From the NCBI GenBank assembly GCA_023388835.1, contig JAEWFK010000063.1, positions 1 through 27,250 on the forward strand: a stretch of DNA of 27,250 nt, given 5' to 3'. This document shows, piece by piece, positions 1 through 9,095 of this stretch (the stretch's first letter is position 1; the number at the start of each line of letters is the position of its first letter). This stretch comes from Pseudomonadota bacterium. Lineage in GTDB: Bacteria; Pseudomonadota; Gammaproteobacteria; Burkholderiales; Burkholderiaceae_B. The translations under genes and the position numbers were made by a program. The notes under the pieces are model-generated. The model ran no database searches. It saw nothing but the letters and a program-made list of their open reading frames with translations, and had not been told where the DNA came from.

Positions 1-46
1 CCGGCTGACGTCCTTCGCTGAATTGCAGGCAGCCCAGGGGCAGGCT

Positions 47-1252
47 TCAAGCGCGGTCTGAAGGCTCCCGAAGCAGGACCAGGCCGCACAGCACGATGGG
101 AATGGCGATCAGCATGTAACCGGCGGCGAAGCTGCCGGCTGTCTCACTGAGGAAGCCGAAGGCGGCAGGTAGCAGCACCACTCCGAAGAACGTCACCGAC
201 AGCGCACCGCCGGTAGCTGTGCCCGCCATCCCCGGCGGCGCCAGGCGCGCGACGGCGGCCAGGTAGACTCCGTTCCATCCGGTGGCGGATGCACCAAAAC
301 AGGTTACCAACGCCAGCACGATAGCAAGCGGCACATGCTCGCTGAGCAAGCCCGTAGCCACGGCGCTTGCCGCCATGATGCCGGACAGGACGATCAGCGT
401 ACGCGTCGCTCCCAGGAAGCGATCGGCCACATGCCCCCAGATGATCCGGCCCAGGACACCGCCCACTTGGGCGATCGAAAGGGCAATGCCCGCCGTGATG
501 AGACTGTAGTGCAGCTCGGTATGGAGGTACGTCACGAGGTAACCCGCCAGGCACAGCTGAACGCCGGAAAAGACAAAGGATGTCGTCGCCAGACGCCGCA
601 GGCTTGCCTGAGCGAGCACCATTCTCAGCGGCCGCAGCAGCCCCGCCAGGCGTATGGGGGAGTCAGGCACGCGATCGAGATCGTGGCCCCTGCGCAAAGG
701 CTGGGCCACCCAGGCGCACAGCAAGCATAGCGCGGCGACCGAGGCCACTGCCGCAGCCGGGCCAGCCTTCAAGGCGAGCGGCGGCGCGACCGCCCCTGCC
801 AGCATCCCCCCCAGCGGCACCCCGGTCTGCTTGATGGAAAACACCAAGCCGGCCCGGTGTGCCGGTGTACTGGCGGCGAGCAGGTGAGAGCTCGCCGGCG
901 TAATGGGGCCATAACCCATGCCAATGAGTGCGGCGCCCAGAGCCACCGCCCAGACTGACGGTGCCAGCACGAGCAGCAGTCCCAGCATGCAGATCAGCAG
1001 GCCAAGCTGGCTCACGCGGATGGCACCGTAGCGACGCACGGCCTGGCCCGACATGAGACTGGCCAGCATGGCGCCGATGTAGACCAGCGCCACGTAGACG
1101 CCCAATAGGGAAACCGGAACGCCCAGCCGCTGTGCAAAGGCCGGCGCGACGGCCGGGATGGTCAACACCGCCATTGATACCATGGCCTGGATGGCCAGTG
1201 TCACGGTCAAGACCCGCCAGGTATCGGCGGGGGGCTGTACTGCTGCGTTCAT
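47..1252 (-). CDS. MFS transporter, substrate unknown
   Basis: This is a major facilitator superfamily permease of about 401 residues, the usual length for a 12-helix MFS protein. Hydrophobic segments run through nearly the whole sequence. A motif-A-like loop (GQAVRRYG, about residues 69-76) follows the second helix, and the stretch IKQTGVPLGGMLAG in the first half is typical of MFS_1 proteins. I chose the ATG at 1252, which gives a short cytoplasmic N-terminus (MNAAVQ) before helix 1. A TTG at 1330 would add 26 residues with no membrane character. The gene lies 80 bases downstream of the YihY/BrkB gene on the same strand and may share its transcript. The substrate cannot be deduced from the sequence or from the neighbours. 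Confidence 0.85.
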   Translation of the reverse strand: MNAAVQPPADTWRVLTVTLAIQAMVSMAVLTIPAVAPAFAQRLGVPVSLLGVYVALVYIGAMLASLMSGQAVRRYGAIRVSQLGLLICMLGLLLVLAPSVWAVALGAALIGMGYGPITPASSHLLAASTPAHRAGLVFSIKQTGVPLGGMLAGAVAPPLALKAGPAAAVASVAALCLLCAWVAQPLRRGHDLDRVPDSPIRLAGLLRPLRMVLAQASLRRLATTSFVFSGVQLCLAGYLVTYLHTELHYSLITAGIALSIAQVGGVLGRIIWGHVADRFLGATRTLIVLSGIMAASAVATGLLSEHVPLAIVLALVTCFGASATGWNGVYLAAVARLAPPGMAGTATGGALSVTFFGVVLLPAAFGFLSETAGSFAAGYMLIAIPIVLCGLVLLREPSDRA

Positions 1253-1332
1253 GCGTCGTGCGCCTGCGTTCAGTGTTGCAATGGGGATCAGGACGCGGGC
1301 GGCGTACCGGCGCGGCTGAATCGCGCACAACC

Positions 1333-2268
1333 TTACTCCATTTTTTGTTCTTTCGTTGGAGCGGCCGGCCGCTGTGCCTGCTCATCTTTCGCTTGTTCCG
1401 GCACACGGCCTCGCCGGCCTGCTCGCGAGCCGTGCTCATTGGCATACACCCAAGTGAACTCGGCACCGAGCAGGAAGACCTGCGCGGCGTAATACACCCA
1501 TATCAGGACGACCACCAACGAACCCGCGGCCGCATACGAAGAGGCAACCGTGCTCTTGCCTACATATAGGCCGATGAGCAGCTTGCCGATCTCGAACATG
1601 AGCGCCGTCACCAGCGCGCCTGTCCAGACATCCCTCCACGCCACTTCGGCCTGAGGCATGAACTTGTAGATCATGGCGAATAGCAGCACGAGAATGCCGA
1701 AAGACAGCGCCATGTTGAGTATCTGCAGGATCATCTCCCAGCCCGGCATCAGACCGCCGAGCCAGCCGCCCAGCGCAGACAATACGGTGCTGACGACCAG
1801 CGACACCAGCAGCAGGAAGGCAAGCGACAAAACCAGTCCAAAGGATAGTAGTCTTGATCGCAGCAGATTCCAGATACCCGACTTCTTGTCGCGCGCGGGA
1901 ACCTTCCAGATCCGGTCCAGCGCGCTTTGCAGTTCCGCAAACACGGTGGTGGCGCCGACCACCAGTATCACGACGCTGGCGAGGGTCGCCACAATGCCCT
2001 GCTCCGGCTCCTCGGCACTGCTGCTCACCACCCCTTCAATGGCCAGCGCACCGTTCTGCCCCACCATGCCGCCAATCTGTCGGGTCAGCTCGCCTCGCAC
2101 GGCCTCTTCACCCCAGAAAAAGCCAGCGATGCTGATCACGATCATGATCAAGGGTGCGAGGGAAAAAACGGTGTAGAAGGCAATCGCAGCGCCCATGCTG
2201 GAAGCGTAATCATCCAGCCAGGCCTGCACTGACTTCTTTGCCAGCGTGTAGAAGCGCTTGATATGCAT
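1333..2268 (-). CDS. YihY/BrkB family inner-membrane protein
   Basis: This 311-residue protein belongs to the YihY/virulence factor BrkB family of inner-membrane proteins, whose molecular function is poorly defined. The N-terminal signature ASSMGAAIAFYTVFSLAPL (residues 22-40), the WGEEAVRGEL segment after it, and about six hydrophobic segments fit the family in order and length. The last 30 or so residues are hydrophilic and rich in Arg, Lys, Gln and Glu, a probable cytoplasmic tail. The ATG at 2268 has a good GGAG ribosome-binding site five bases upstream. In Bordetella pertussis the family name came from a serum-resistance locus; that role should not be transferred to this copy. Its flanking genes are two MFS exporters on the same strand. 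Confidence 0.9.
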   Translation of the reverse strand: MHIKRFYTLAKKSVQAWLDDYASSMGAAIAFYTVFSLAPLIMIVISIAGFFWGEEAVRGELTRQIGGMVGQNGALAIEGVVSSSAEEPEQGIVATLASVVILVVGATTVFAELQSALDRIWKVPARDKKSGIWNLLRSRLLSFGLVLSLAFLLLVSLVVSTVLSALGGWLGGLMPGWEMILQILNMALSFGILVLLFAMIYKFMPQAEVAWRDVWTGALVTALMFEIGKLLIGLYVGKSTVASSYAAAGSLVVVLIWVYYAAQVFLLGAEFTWVYANEHGSRAGRRGRVPEQAKDEQAQRPAAPTKEQKME

Positions 2269-2360
2269 GGGAGCTCCCGGTGACGTTGCGCATCACGCCC
2301 GGCCGGAGCTGCCGAAAGTCGGCCCCGGTCAGGGCATATGCGCCCGCCTTCTGGCAAACC

Positions 2361-3569
2361 TCATTCCCGCGCGGCTCCGCCCTGCTTGTTCATAGCCGCC
2401 ATGCGCCGGCTGGCCGCCCAGAAACCACTGCAGAATACGGCGCTGCCCACCGTGCCCACAGCCAGCAGCAAGGCGCTATCGTAGAGCAACGGCGCCACAA
2501 AGCCCGAAACCAGTGAGAAGATCAGCATCTGGACGGTGCTCTGCAGCGATGAGGCAAGCCCGCGCATGCTGGGAAAAGTGTTCAGCGTGATGACCGTCAT
2601 GCCCGGCAGCGCTATGGACATTCCCAGACCATAAATGAAGATCGGCACCACGGCCCAGGGAACGGCGGCAACAAAGAACAGGTTGTATCCGACGTTCAAG
2701 AAGGCCCCGGCGGCCATGGTGGAGAGCCCGATGCTGATCAGCCGCGCCGGGTCCATACGCGCAGCGGAGCGGGAACTGATGAGCGAACCGGAGACCATGC
2801 CGCCGATGAAGGGCAGGAACAACCAGCCGAAGGCGGTTTCCGGCAGCTTGAGTATGTCCATGACGAACTTCGCTGCGGACGCAATGTACAGACCAAAGCC
2901 CGAAAAGGCGAAGCCCACGCCGAGAATGGCCAGCAGGAACTGCACGTTGCGCACGGCGCGCCAATAATTCCGGAGAATTGCCCCCAGCCTCATGGGTTGG
3001 CGCGCCGAGGCGGACAAAGTCTCGGGCAGTGTCTTCCAGCTCGCCACGATCAGGACCAGCGTGAATACGCTGAGCATGGCAAAGATCGCCCGCCAGCCCA
3101 CATAAGTGCTGAGATAGCCGCCCACGATAGGCGCGATCGCCGGAGCCAGGCTGAAGACCATGGCTATGTTCGCGAAGAGCCGTTGCGCCTCTGGTCCCTG
3201 GTAGCGGTCGCGCGCCAGCGCCTGCCCCACCACGCGTCCCGCACCGGCGGAGCACCCCTGCAGCCCCCGGAAGAACAGCAGCCAACCGTAGGAGGGCGCC
3301 AGCATGGAACCAATGGAGCCAATCGCAAACAGGAGCAGCGAGGCAATGATGACGGGGCGCCGGCCGAAGCTGTCCGAGAGGGTTCCCCAGAACAGACTCA
3401 TACAGGCAAAGCTCATCAGATACACGCTGAGCGTGTGCTGCATCATGGCGTCTTCCACACCGAAATCGGTCGCAATCCTTTCGAAGGCGGGGAGATAGGT
3501 GTCGATTGCGAAGGGCCCCAACATCGCAAGGCCAGCGAGCATCAGGGTCAGCGTACGGATATTTGGCAT
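2361..3569 (-). CDS. Bcr/CflA family drug-resistance MFS efflux transporter
   Basis: This MFS exporter of about 402 residues is of the Bcr/CflA (DHA1) type, a family that extrudes drugs such as bicyclomycin and chloramphenicol or small metabolites by proton antiport. The evidence is the first-helix motif DTYLPAF (residues 23-29), motif A GTLSDSFGRRP (62-72), the motif-C-like APIVGGYL after helix 5, and 12 hydrophobic segments. I chose the ATG at 3569 (MPNIRTL), which starts right before helix 1. A GTG at 3629 would overlap the upstream LysR gene and add a charged, non-membrane leader. The gene follows that LysR gene by 53 bases on the same strand, so the regulator may control it. The actual substrate is unknown. 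Confidence 0.88.
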   Translation of the reverse strand: MPNIRTLTLMLAGLAMLGPFAIDTYLPAFERIATDFGVEDAMMQHTLSVYLMSFACMSLFWGTLSDSFGRRPVIIASLLLFAIGSIGSMLAPSYGWLLFFRGLQGCSAGAGRVVGQALARDRYQGPEAQRLFANIAMVFSLAPAIAPIVGGYLSTYVGWRAIFAMLSVFTLVLIVASWKTLPETLSASARQPMRLGAILRNYWRAVRNVQFLLAILGVGFAFSGFGLYIASAAKFVMDILKLPETAFGWLFLPFIGGMVSGSLISSRSAARMDPARLISIGLSTMAAGAFLNVGYNLFFVAAVPWAVVPIFIYGLGMSIALPGMTVITLNTFPSMRGLASSLQSTVQMLIFSLVSGFVAPLLYDSALLLAVGTVGSAVFCSGFWAASRRMAAMNKQGGAARE

Positions 3570-3622
3570 GAAGAGAATGAGGTGCGGCGGCCCGCCCTGA
3601 TCGGGCGGAACGGCCTTTGATG

Positions 3623-4534
3623 TTAGCACGCAGCAAATACGGCCTTAAGGTGTTCCACCATGCAATGCACGGCGAGCGGCACCTTCGGAGAGAAGGGCCG
3701 GATGGCGAGAATGTGCGTGCCGAAGTACCCCTGGACCGTCCATTGGGGGAGCACTCTGGCCAGGTTCCGCGCCGCCGGGTCACGCAGGCTGAAGTCAGGC
3801 AACAGGCCCACGCCGCCGCCCGACAGAATGACATCGCGCAGCACTTCACTGTTGTTGGCGGTGAAGGTGCCACGGACATCCACCTGCACCTGTTCCCCGG
3901 GCTCGGCCATGTGCTGGAACACCAGCTTGCGCGGGCTGCCCGTATACAGCACACAGTCATGCGCCGCGAGCTCGGTCGGATGTGCCGGCACCCCCCGGCG
4001 CTCGAGGTAGGACTCACTGGCCACGAAGAGAGACTCGCTGCGTGCCAGTTCCCAAGCCACATAATCATCCGGCACGTGGCGCGCATGCCGTATCGCCAGA
4101 TCAAAGCCTTCATGCGCCAGATTCACCAGCCGGTCCGTCAGTTCCAGTTCCAGGCGGACTTCCGGGTAGCGATGCAGGAAGGCGCCCAGCGTCGGGCTCA
4201 CATACTGCCGCCCGAGGGCGACCGGGGCCGTGATGCGCAGATTGCCTCGGGGCGCTCCCGTCAGATCATGTACGGCATGGAAGCTGGAAGCGATCTGCGC
4301 GTAGGCGGGCGCGATGTCGTCCACCAGCTGCCGCCCTGCTTCGGTAAGCGTCACCTGGCGCGTTGATCGCCGAACCAAGGGCACTCCTACCATGCGTTCC
4401 AGCGCAGCGATACGCATGCTGGCCGACGAACGGGAGATGGCAAGCCGCTCTGCCGCGGCGGCGAAACTGCGGGTTTCCGCCAGAACCGTGAGCAGGTGCA
4501 TGTCGGAAAAGGGCGCGACGGATGAGGTCATCAT
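3623..4534 (-). CDS. LysR family transcriptional regulator
   Basis: This 303-residue LysR-type regulator has the family's usual size. An N-terminal winged helix-turn-helix (about residues 12-70, with SFAAAAERLAISRSSASMRI and the wing VRRSTRQVTLTEAG) is followed by a periplasmic-binding-like effector domain. The sequence resembles the large betaproteobacterial group near DsdC/PtxE-like regulators, but I cannot name an orthologue or effector. The ATG at 4534 has GAGAG five bases upstream; a second ATG follows immediately at 4531, and a TTG at 4546 is less likely. It is divergent from mmsA across 206 bases and co-directional with the Bcr/CflA exporter, so either could be its target. LysR regulators often control a divergent neighbour. 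Confidence 0.92.
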   Translation of the reverse strand: MMTSSVAPFSDMHLLTVLAETRSFAAAAERLAISRSSASMRIAALERMVGVPLVRRSTRQVTLTEAGRQLVDDIAPAYAQIASSFHAVHDLTGAPRGNLRITAPVALGRQYVSPTLGAFLHRYPEVRLELELTDRLVNLAHEGFDLAIRHARHVPDDYVAWELARSESLFVASESYLERRGVPAHPTELAAHDCVLYTGSPRKLVFQHMAEPGEQVQVDVRGTFTANNSEVLRDVILSGGGVGLLPDFSLRDPAARNLARVLPQWTVQGYFGTHILAIRPFSPKVPLAVHCMVEHLKAVFAAC

Positions 4535-4740
4535 GGTTTCTCTCAAGGGATAGCGGCGGGTTCGGAGAATCCGGGCGCGGCGGGTGTGACATAACCAACG
4601 ACACTCGCTCCCTCGATTCGTCGAAAATATTGAACACTGTATTGAGCTTCACCCGGTAGATGCAAGCCCTGGCGCGCCATAGACTGTGGACACACAGACG
4701 GCCGCAACTGCTTGCGGCGAACATCGAATCGGAGATTTAC

Positions 4741-6273
4741 ATGGGAAACCCTGCAGAGCACACCGGCCTGGCCGGCATCGGTCACTGGATCGGAGGCAAG
4801 ATCGACGGGCTGTCTTCGCCACGCAGCAGCCAGGTTTACAACCCGGCCACGGGTCAGGTCACGGGCTCAGTGGCCCTGGCCGGCGCCGCCGACGTTGATT
4901 CGGCCGTTCGTGCCGCCAAGGCCGCCTTCCCCGCCTGGGCGGACACACCGCCCATTCGCCGGGCACGCGTGATGTTCCGTTTCCTTGAGCTGCTCAATAC
5001 ACACAAGGACGACCTTGCCCGTGCCATCACGCTCGAGCACGGCAAGGTGTTCACCGATGCACAGGGCGAAGTGACGCGCGGCATCGAGATTGTGGAATTT
5101 GCCTGCGGCATTCCGCAATTGCTGAAGTCCGACTACACCGACCAGGTCTCCACCGGGATCGACAACTGGACCCTGCGCCAACCCTTGGGTGTGGTGGCGG
5201 GCGTCACCCCCTTCAACTTCCCGGCCATGGTGCCGCTGTGGATGTTCCCGATCGCCATCGCCGCAGGCAACTGCTTCATTCTCAAGCCCAGCCCCATCGA
5301 TCCGTCCGCCTCTCTATTGATGGCCGAACTGCTGCAGCAAGCGGGACTGCCGGACGGCGTGTTCAACGTGGTTCAGGGCGACAAGGAAGCGGTGGACGCC
5401 ATCCTGACCCACCCGGAAATCAAGGCGGTGTCTTTCGTGGGTTCCACCCCTATTGCCAATTACATCTACGAGACAGGCGCCCGCCACGGCAAGCGTGTGC
5501 AGGCGCTGGGCGGCGCCAAGAACCATATGGTCGTCATGCCCGATGCCGACCTGGATCAAGTCGCCGACGCACTGATCGGCGCGGGCTATGGCTCCGCCGG
5601 CGAACGCTGCATGGCGATTTCGGTAGCTGTACTGGTCGGGGATGTGGGTGATCGTCTGGTGCCGGTGCTGGCTGACCGCGCCCGGACGCTCAAGGTCAAG
5701 AACGGCCTGGAACTGGATGCCGAGATGGGGCCCATCGTGCACGCGGGCGCCATGGAGCGCATCAATGGCTATATCGAACAGGGCGTCAAGGAAGGCGCCA
5801 CGTTGGTGGCCGACGGGCGGGACTTCGACGCATCAACGACCGGCGAAGGCTGTGAGCAAGGCTTCTGGATGGGCGGCACGCTGTTCGATCATGTGACGCC
5901 CGACATGCGGATCTATCAGGAAGAAATCTTCGGACCGGTGTTGTCCTGCGTGCGTGTGGCGAGTTTCGGCGAGGCGGTGGACCTGATCAACGCTCACCAA
6001 TACGCCAATGGCGTCAGCCTCTTCACCCGCGACGGCGGCATTTCCCGTGAGTTCAGCCGCCGTATCGAAGTCGGAATGGTGGGCGTGAACGTGCCGATTC
6101 CTGTCCCTATGGCATGGCATGGCTTTGGCGGCTGGAAGAACAGCCTGTTCGGCGATTGCCATGCCTATGGCGAAGAAGGCGTGCGCTTCTATACTCGCCA
6201 GAAGAGCGTGATGCAGCGCTGGCCGGACAGCATCGCGAAAGGCGCCGAATTCGCGATGCCGACCGCCAAGTAG
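4741..6273 (+). CDS. mmsA: CoA-acylating methylmalonate-semialdehyde dehydrogenase
   Basis: This aldehyde dehydrogenase (510 residues) should convert methylmalonate semialdehyde or malonate semialdehyde, with NAD and CoA, to propionyl-CoA or acetyl-CoA. The step belongs to valine, beta-alanine and inositol breakdown. The evidence is the Asn of PFNFP (residue 160), the catalytic Cys290 in GERCMA, EEIFGP near the C-terminus, and ALGGAKNHMVV where hydrolytic aldehyde dehydrogenases have the general-base Glu (ELGG). Loss of that Glu is characteristic of the CoA-dependent MmsA branch. The ATG at 4741 is preceded by CGGAG and gives the family's standard N-terminus; longer in-frame starts have no support. 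No mmsB or acyl-CoA gene lies beside it. Divergent transcription suggests control by the LysR gene. Confidence 0.93.
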   Translation: MGNPAEHTGLAGIGHWIGGKIDGLSSPRSSQVYNPATGQVTGSVALAGAADVDSAVRAAKAAFPAWADTPPIRRARVMFRFLELLNTHKDDLARAITLEHGKVFTDAQGEVTRGIEIVEFACGIPQLLKSDYTDQVSTGIDNWTLRQPLGVVAGVTPFNFPAMVPLWMFPIAIAAGNCFILKPSPIDPSASLLMAELLQQAGLPDGVFNVVQGDKEAVDAILTHPEIKAVSFVGSTPIANYIYETGARHGKRVQALGGAKNHMVVMPDADLDQVADALIGAGYGSAGERCMAISVAVLVGDVGDRLVPVLADRARTLKVKNGLELDAEMGPIVHAGAMERINGYIEQGVKEGATLVADGRDFDASTTGEGCEQGFWMGGTLFDHVTPDMRIYQEEIFGPVLSCVRVASFGEAVDLINAHQYANGVSLFTRDGGISREFSRRIEVGMVGVNVPIPVPMAWHGFGGWKNSLFGDCHAYGEEGVRFYTRQKSVMQRWPDSIAKGAEFAMPTAK

Positions 6274-6275
6274 GC

Positions 6276-7511
6276 TTAGTCCGAACCCAGATTGAGATTC
6301 AAGGGCTGGCGCTTTTCCACATTCCATTTCAGCAAGGCCGCGGAACGATATATACCGTGTGCGAACTTGCCGTAAGGCATGGTCAGGAAAAGCGCCATCA
6401 CCGTGCCCAGGTGAACCGCCAGCAGGACCCCCATCCAGGAAGTATCCCGGAACACCATCAGCACCAGGCCGGTCAGGCTGATGAAGAACAGCAAGGCGAT
6501 GAAACCGAGATCCATGGGTCGTTGCGCCATGTCGCCATGCAGGGGGTGGCGCCGCAGATTCAGCCAGAACAGGCCGGCGGGCCCGACCAGCAGGCCGATA
6601 CCACCCACCGTGCCCAGCACCACGGGCAGGCTGGTGTAGTCATACGGTGCCTGCCAGCCGAATAGATAGTGATAAAGCGTGGCGACGCTCGTGGCAGCAA
6701 AGCACAGCATGAAGCCGTAGAAGGTGAAATGGTGGAAGCGCCGGCGCCAGAGCGTGAAGGCGTCGTCTTCGTTGTTGCACCCCTTGCCGTGCCCGCCGTC
6801 CAGGTATTTCAGCGTGAGTACGTCGGAAGCAGCTTCCGTGATGGCGGCCCCGCTGCGCGGGCCCGGCACCGATTGCCGCCAGAAGCGGGCGACGCCCATG
6901 CCAAGGGCCAGCACAGCGAACAGGAATACGGCGCCGAACATCACCACCAACATGTTGTGCGGGAAGATGGCGTAGAAATCACCCGCCAGCGGCGCATGCA
7001 GCAGCGAGCCGGTCATGGCGACGGCCAGCACCAGGAACAGCGCCAGCGCGGCGGCCAGCGCGAGCGAGACCGCCAGCCCATTTCGCTTGTATAGCGAACC
7101 CAGTGAGGGCGGCCATGCGAATTCCTGATAGGTCTGGGCCCGCACCTTGGCCATGGCCTGCGGCACGTTGACCATGAAGTCATGGGGCGGTGCATACTGA
7201 CAGGCATGCAGACAGTCGCCGCAATTATGGCAAAGGTTGGCCATGTAATTGATGTCCGCCTTATTGAATTCCAGGCGACGCGTCATGGCCGGAAAGACCG
7301 CGCAAAAGCCTTCGCAATAGCGACAGGCATTGCAGATCTGCAGAATACGCGCGACCTCGGCTTCATCGCCGGTCAACAACGCCTGCGAGGCCGATCCATT
7401 GCACATACCGCCCGGCGGCAAGGCGGGAGCCGGCATGCCATCTGCAGCACGTACCACGGGCCGGGCTTCCACTTGCGCGTTCGCGTCTTTGATCAATGCA
7501 TCAAGCGACAT
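6276..7511 (-). CDS. tcuB: TcuB: membrane-bound [4Fe-4S] electron-transfer protein for tricarballylate-type oxidation
   Basis: The protein has 411 residues. TcuB takes electrons from the reduced flavoprotein TcuA and passes them to the membrane quinone pool, keeping TcuA in its oxidised working state (known from Salmonella tricarballylate use). Two CxxCxxCxxxC ferredoxin-type clusters are visible, at Cys60/63/66/70 and Cys94/97/100/104. Several hydrophobic segments follow from about residue 145, some with His residues that may bind heme. The ATG at 7511 overlaps the end of tcuA by 11 bases, so the two are translationally coupled. A longer in-frame start is possible but would lie inside tcuA. 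The stop is two bases from the mmsA stop on the other strand. Confidence 0.9.
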   Translation of the reverse strand: MSLDALIKDANAQVEARPVVRAADGMPAPALPPGGMCNGSASQALLTGDEAEVARILQICNACRYCEGFCAVFPAMTRRLEFNKADINYMANLCHNCGDCLHACQYAPPHDFMVNVPQAMAKVRAQTYQEFAWPPSLGSLYKRNGLAVSLALAAALALFLVLAVAMTGSLLHAPLAGDFYAIFPHNMLVVMFGAVFLFAVLALGMGVARFWRQSVPGPRSGAAITEAASDVLTLKYLDGGHGKGCNNEDDAFTLWRRRFHHFTFYGFMLCFAATSVATLYHYLFGWQAPYDYTSLPVVLGTVGGIGLLVGPAGLFWLNLRRHPLHGDMAQRPMDLGFIALLFFISLTGLVLMVFRDTSWMGVLLAVHLGTVMALFLTMPYGKFAHGIYRSAALLKWNVEKRQPLNLNLGSD

Positions 7512-8940
7512 GGCGCTGTTCTCCCTGAAGATGCTTGTATTCCCCCTTGGCGGCCGACGCGGCGCGGTCGCCCGCGATTCGGCCGAAGACGGTGCCGATC
7601 GACATGCCGACACCGGCTGTATATCCCTTGCCCAACACATTGCCGGCCATCATTTCGCCCGCGACGAACAAGTTTCGGCTGGGTTCGCCCCCGAAATGCA
7701 CGACGGCGTGCTCGTTCACCTTCAATCCCAGATAGGTGAAAGTGATGCCTGGGCGCAGCGGATAGGCATAGAAAGGCCCCGTGTCCAAGGGCCTCGCCCA
7801 ATGTGTCTTCTCGATCGCGAGGCCGGCGGTATGGCAGTCGTCGAGCCGCGTGTGATCAAAGGTGCCTGCCACGCAGGCCTGATTGAAGTCGGTCACCGTC
7901 TTCATGAAAGTCGGGACATCGACTTCGATCTTCCGCGCCAGCTCTTCCAGAGTGTCAGCTTGTGTGCCTGGAAAAACGGGCGGCATGAACCGGCCCACCG
8001 CCTTGGAATCGATGATGGACCAAGCAAGCTGGCCGGGCTGCATCGCCACTAGACGACCCCAGATGGCATAGCGCTTGGGCCAGAAGTCCTCGCCTTCGTC
8101 ATAGAACCGCTCAGCGTCCCGGTTGACGACCACGCCCAGCGACACGCAGTCGATACGGGTGCAGATACCGCCGTCGTACAAGGGCGCCCGGGCGTCGATG
8201 GCTACACAGTGCGACTGCGAAGGATCGCCGATGATGTCGGCGCCGGCTTCCATCATGTAGCGCAGCAGTACACCCTGATTAAAGCGCGTTCCGCGAATCA
8301 GGAAGTTGTCCGCCGGCCATTCGCCCCGCTCGTTCTGCCCCCAGGCTTCGCGCAGCCACTCTCGGTTGGATTCGAAACCGCCGGCAGCCAGGACACAGGA
8401 GCGCGCCTCGATGCGTTCGCCATTGCGTAGCCGCGCGGCAATGAATCGCCCGTCTTCCACTTCGATTTCATCGACGGGGGCCTCGTAGCGCACCTGTACC
8501 CCCAGCGCCTCGGCACTGCGGAAGTACGCATTGACCAGCGCCTTGCCTCCGCCCATGAAGAAGGCATTGGTGCGTGCCACGTGCAGCGCGCCGGAAAGCG
8601 GGTTCTGAAAGTTGACGCCGTGCTTGCGCATCCAGCCGCGGCACGTGGCGGTTTCGCGGATCACCATGCGGGCCAGCTTTTCATTGGTGAGGCCGCCGGT
8701 CACCTTGAGCAGGTCTTGCCAGTATTCCTCTTCGGGATAGGCCTCGACCAGCACGTCTTGTGGCTCGTCATGCATGCACCGCAAGTTACGCGTGTGCGCG
8801 GAATTGCCCCCGCGCCATTCCTTGGGCGCAGATTCCAGAAGCAGCACGCTGGCGCCCGCCTCGCGGGCGGTCAGCGCGGCACATAGCGCAGCGTTTCCGC
8901 CCCCTATGACCAAAACATCGTATGTCGGAGCTTGGCTCAC
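7501..8940 (-). CDS. tcuA: TcuA: FAD-dependent tricarballylate dehydrogenase
   Basis: This 479-residue flavoprotein belongs to the fumarate reductase/succinate dehydrogenase flavoprotein-like family (FAD_binding_2). TcuA oxidises tricarballylate, an inhibitor of aconitase, to cis-aconitate. The evidence is the N-terminal Rossmann motif VIGGGNAAL (residues 11-19), GGNSAHTRNLR after it, the C-terminal FAD-contact region with GEMMAGNVLGKGYTAG, and the tight link to tcuB. The ATG at 8940 gives the expected short lead to the beta-strand. Upstream lies a 155-base divergent region shared with a GntR/FCD regulator. The real substrate here could be another tricarboxylate or a succinate-like acid, because the family includes several dehydrogenases. 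Confidence 0.9.
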   Translation of the reverse strand: MSQAPTYDVLVIGGGNAALCAALTAREAGASVLLLESAPKEWRGGNSAHTRNLRCMHDEPQDVLVEAYPEEEYWQDLLKVTGGLTNEKLARMVIRETATCRGWMRKHGVNFQNPLSGALHVARTNAFFMGGGKALVNAYFRSAEALGVQVRYEAPVDEIEVEDGRFIAARLRNGERIEARSCVLAAGGFESNREWLREAWGQNERGEWPADNFLIRGTRFNQGVLLRYMMEAGADIIGDPSQSHCVAIDARAPLYDGGICTRIDCVSLGVVVNRDAERFYDEGEDFWPKRYAIWGRLVAMQPGQLAWSIIDSKAVGRFMPPVFPGTQADTLEELARKIEVDVPTFMKTVTDFNQACVAGTFDHTRLDDCHTAGLAIEKTHWARPLDTGPFYAYPLRPGITFTYLGLKVNEHAVVHFGGEPSRNLFVAGEMMAGNVLGKGYTAGVGMSIGTVFGRIAGDRAASAAKGEYKHLQGEQRHVA

Positions 8941-8995
8941 GATCTTCTCCAGTTCAACAGCGCGTCGGCCTCCGTCTCTTTACGGAAACCACTAA

Positions 8996-9014
8996 TGCAT
9001 CCAATTGCATACAA
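8996..9014. promoter_or_regulatory. Candidate operator for the GntR regulator in the tcuA/gntR divergent region
   Basis: The AT-rich core of the 155-base region between tcuA and the GntR gene holds TGCAT at 8996 and again at 9006, ten bases (one helical turn) apart. The second copy lies in an imperfect palindrome, TTGCATACAA (9005-9014). FadR/FCD-type GntR proteins bind short palindromes of the general TTGTATACAA kind, so this is the best candidate operator. The repeats are directly visible; binding is inference. I could not identify a convincing -35/-10 pair for either gene. Confidence 0.4.
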
Positions 9015-9095
9015 ACACATGTTATTCCATTAGACTGTCTCAGAACAAGTCGATGTCAGGATAAACTGAAGGTTTTGGACAACGTGGAGCGCAGC

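Noticed and set aside
1..46. Sequence before the first gene
   Set aside because: Too short to judge. It follows the stop of the MFS gene and shows no recognisable motif.
1253..1330. Longer N-terminus of the first MFS protein from TTG 1330
   Set aside because: The extra 26 residues are Arg/Ala-rich and hydrophilic, the start is TTG, and the ATG at 1252 lies right before the first membrane segment.
2476..4113. 545-codon open frame on the minus strand
   Set aside because: It overlaps the Bcr/CflA and LysR genes in another frame. Its translation is rich in Arg, Cys, His and Pro with no recognisable domain, as expected of a shadow frame in GC-rich DNA.
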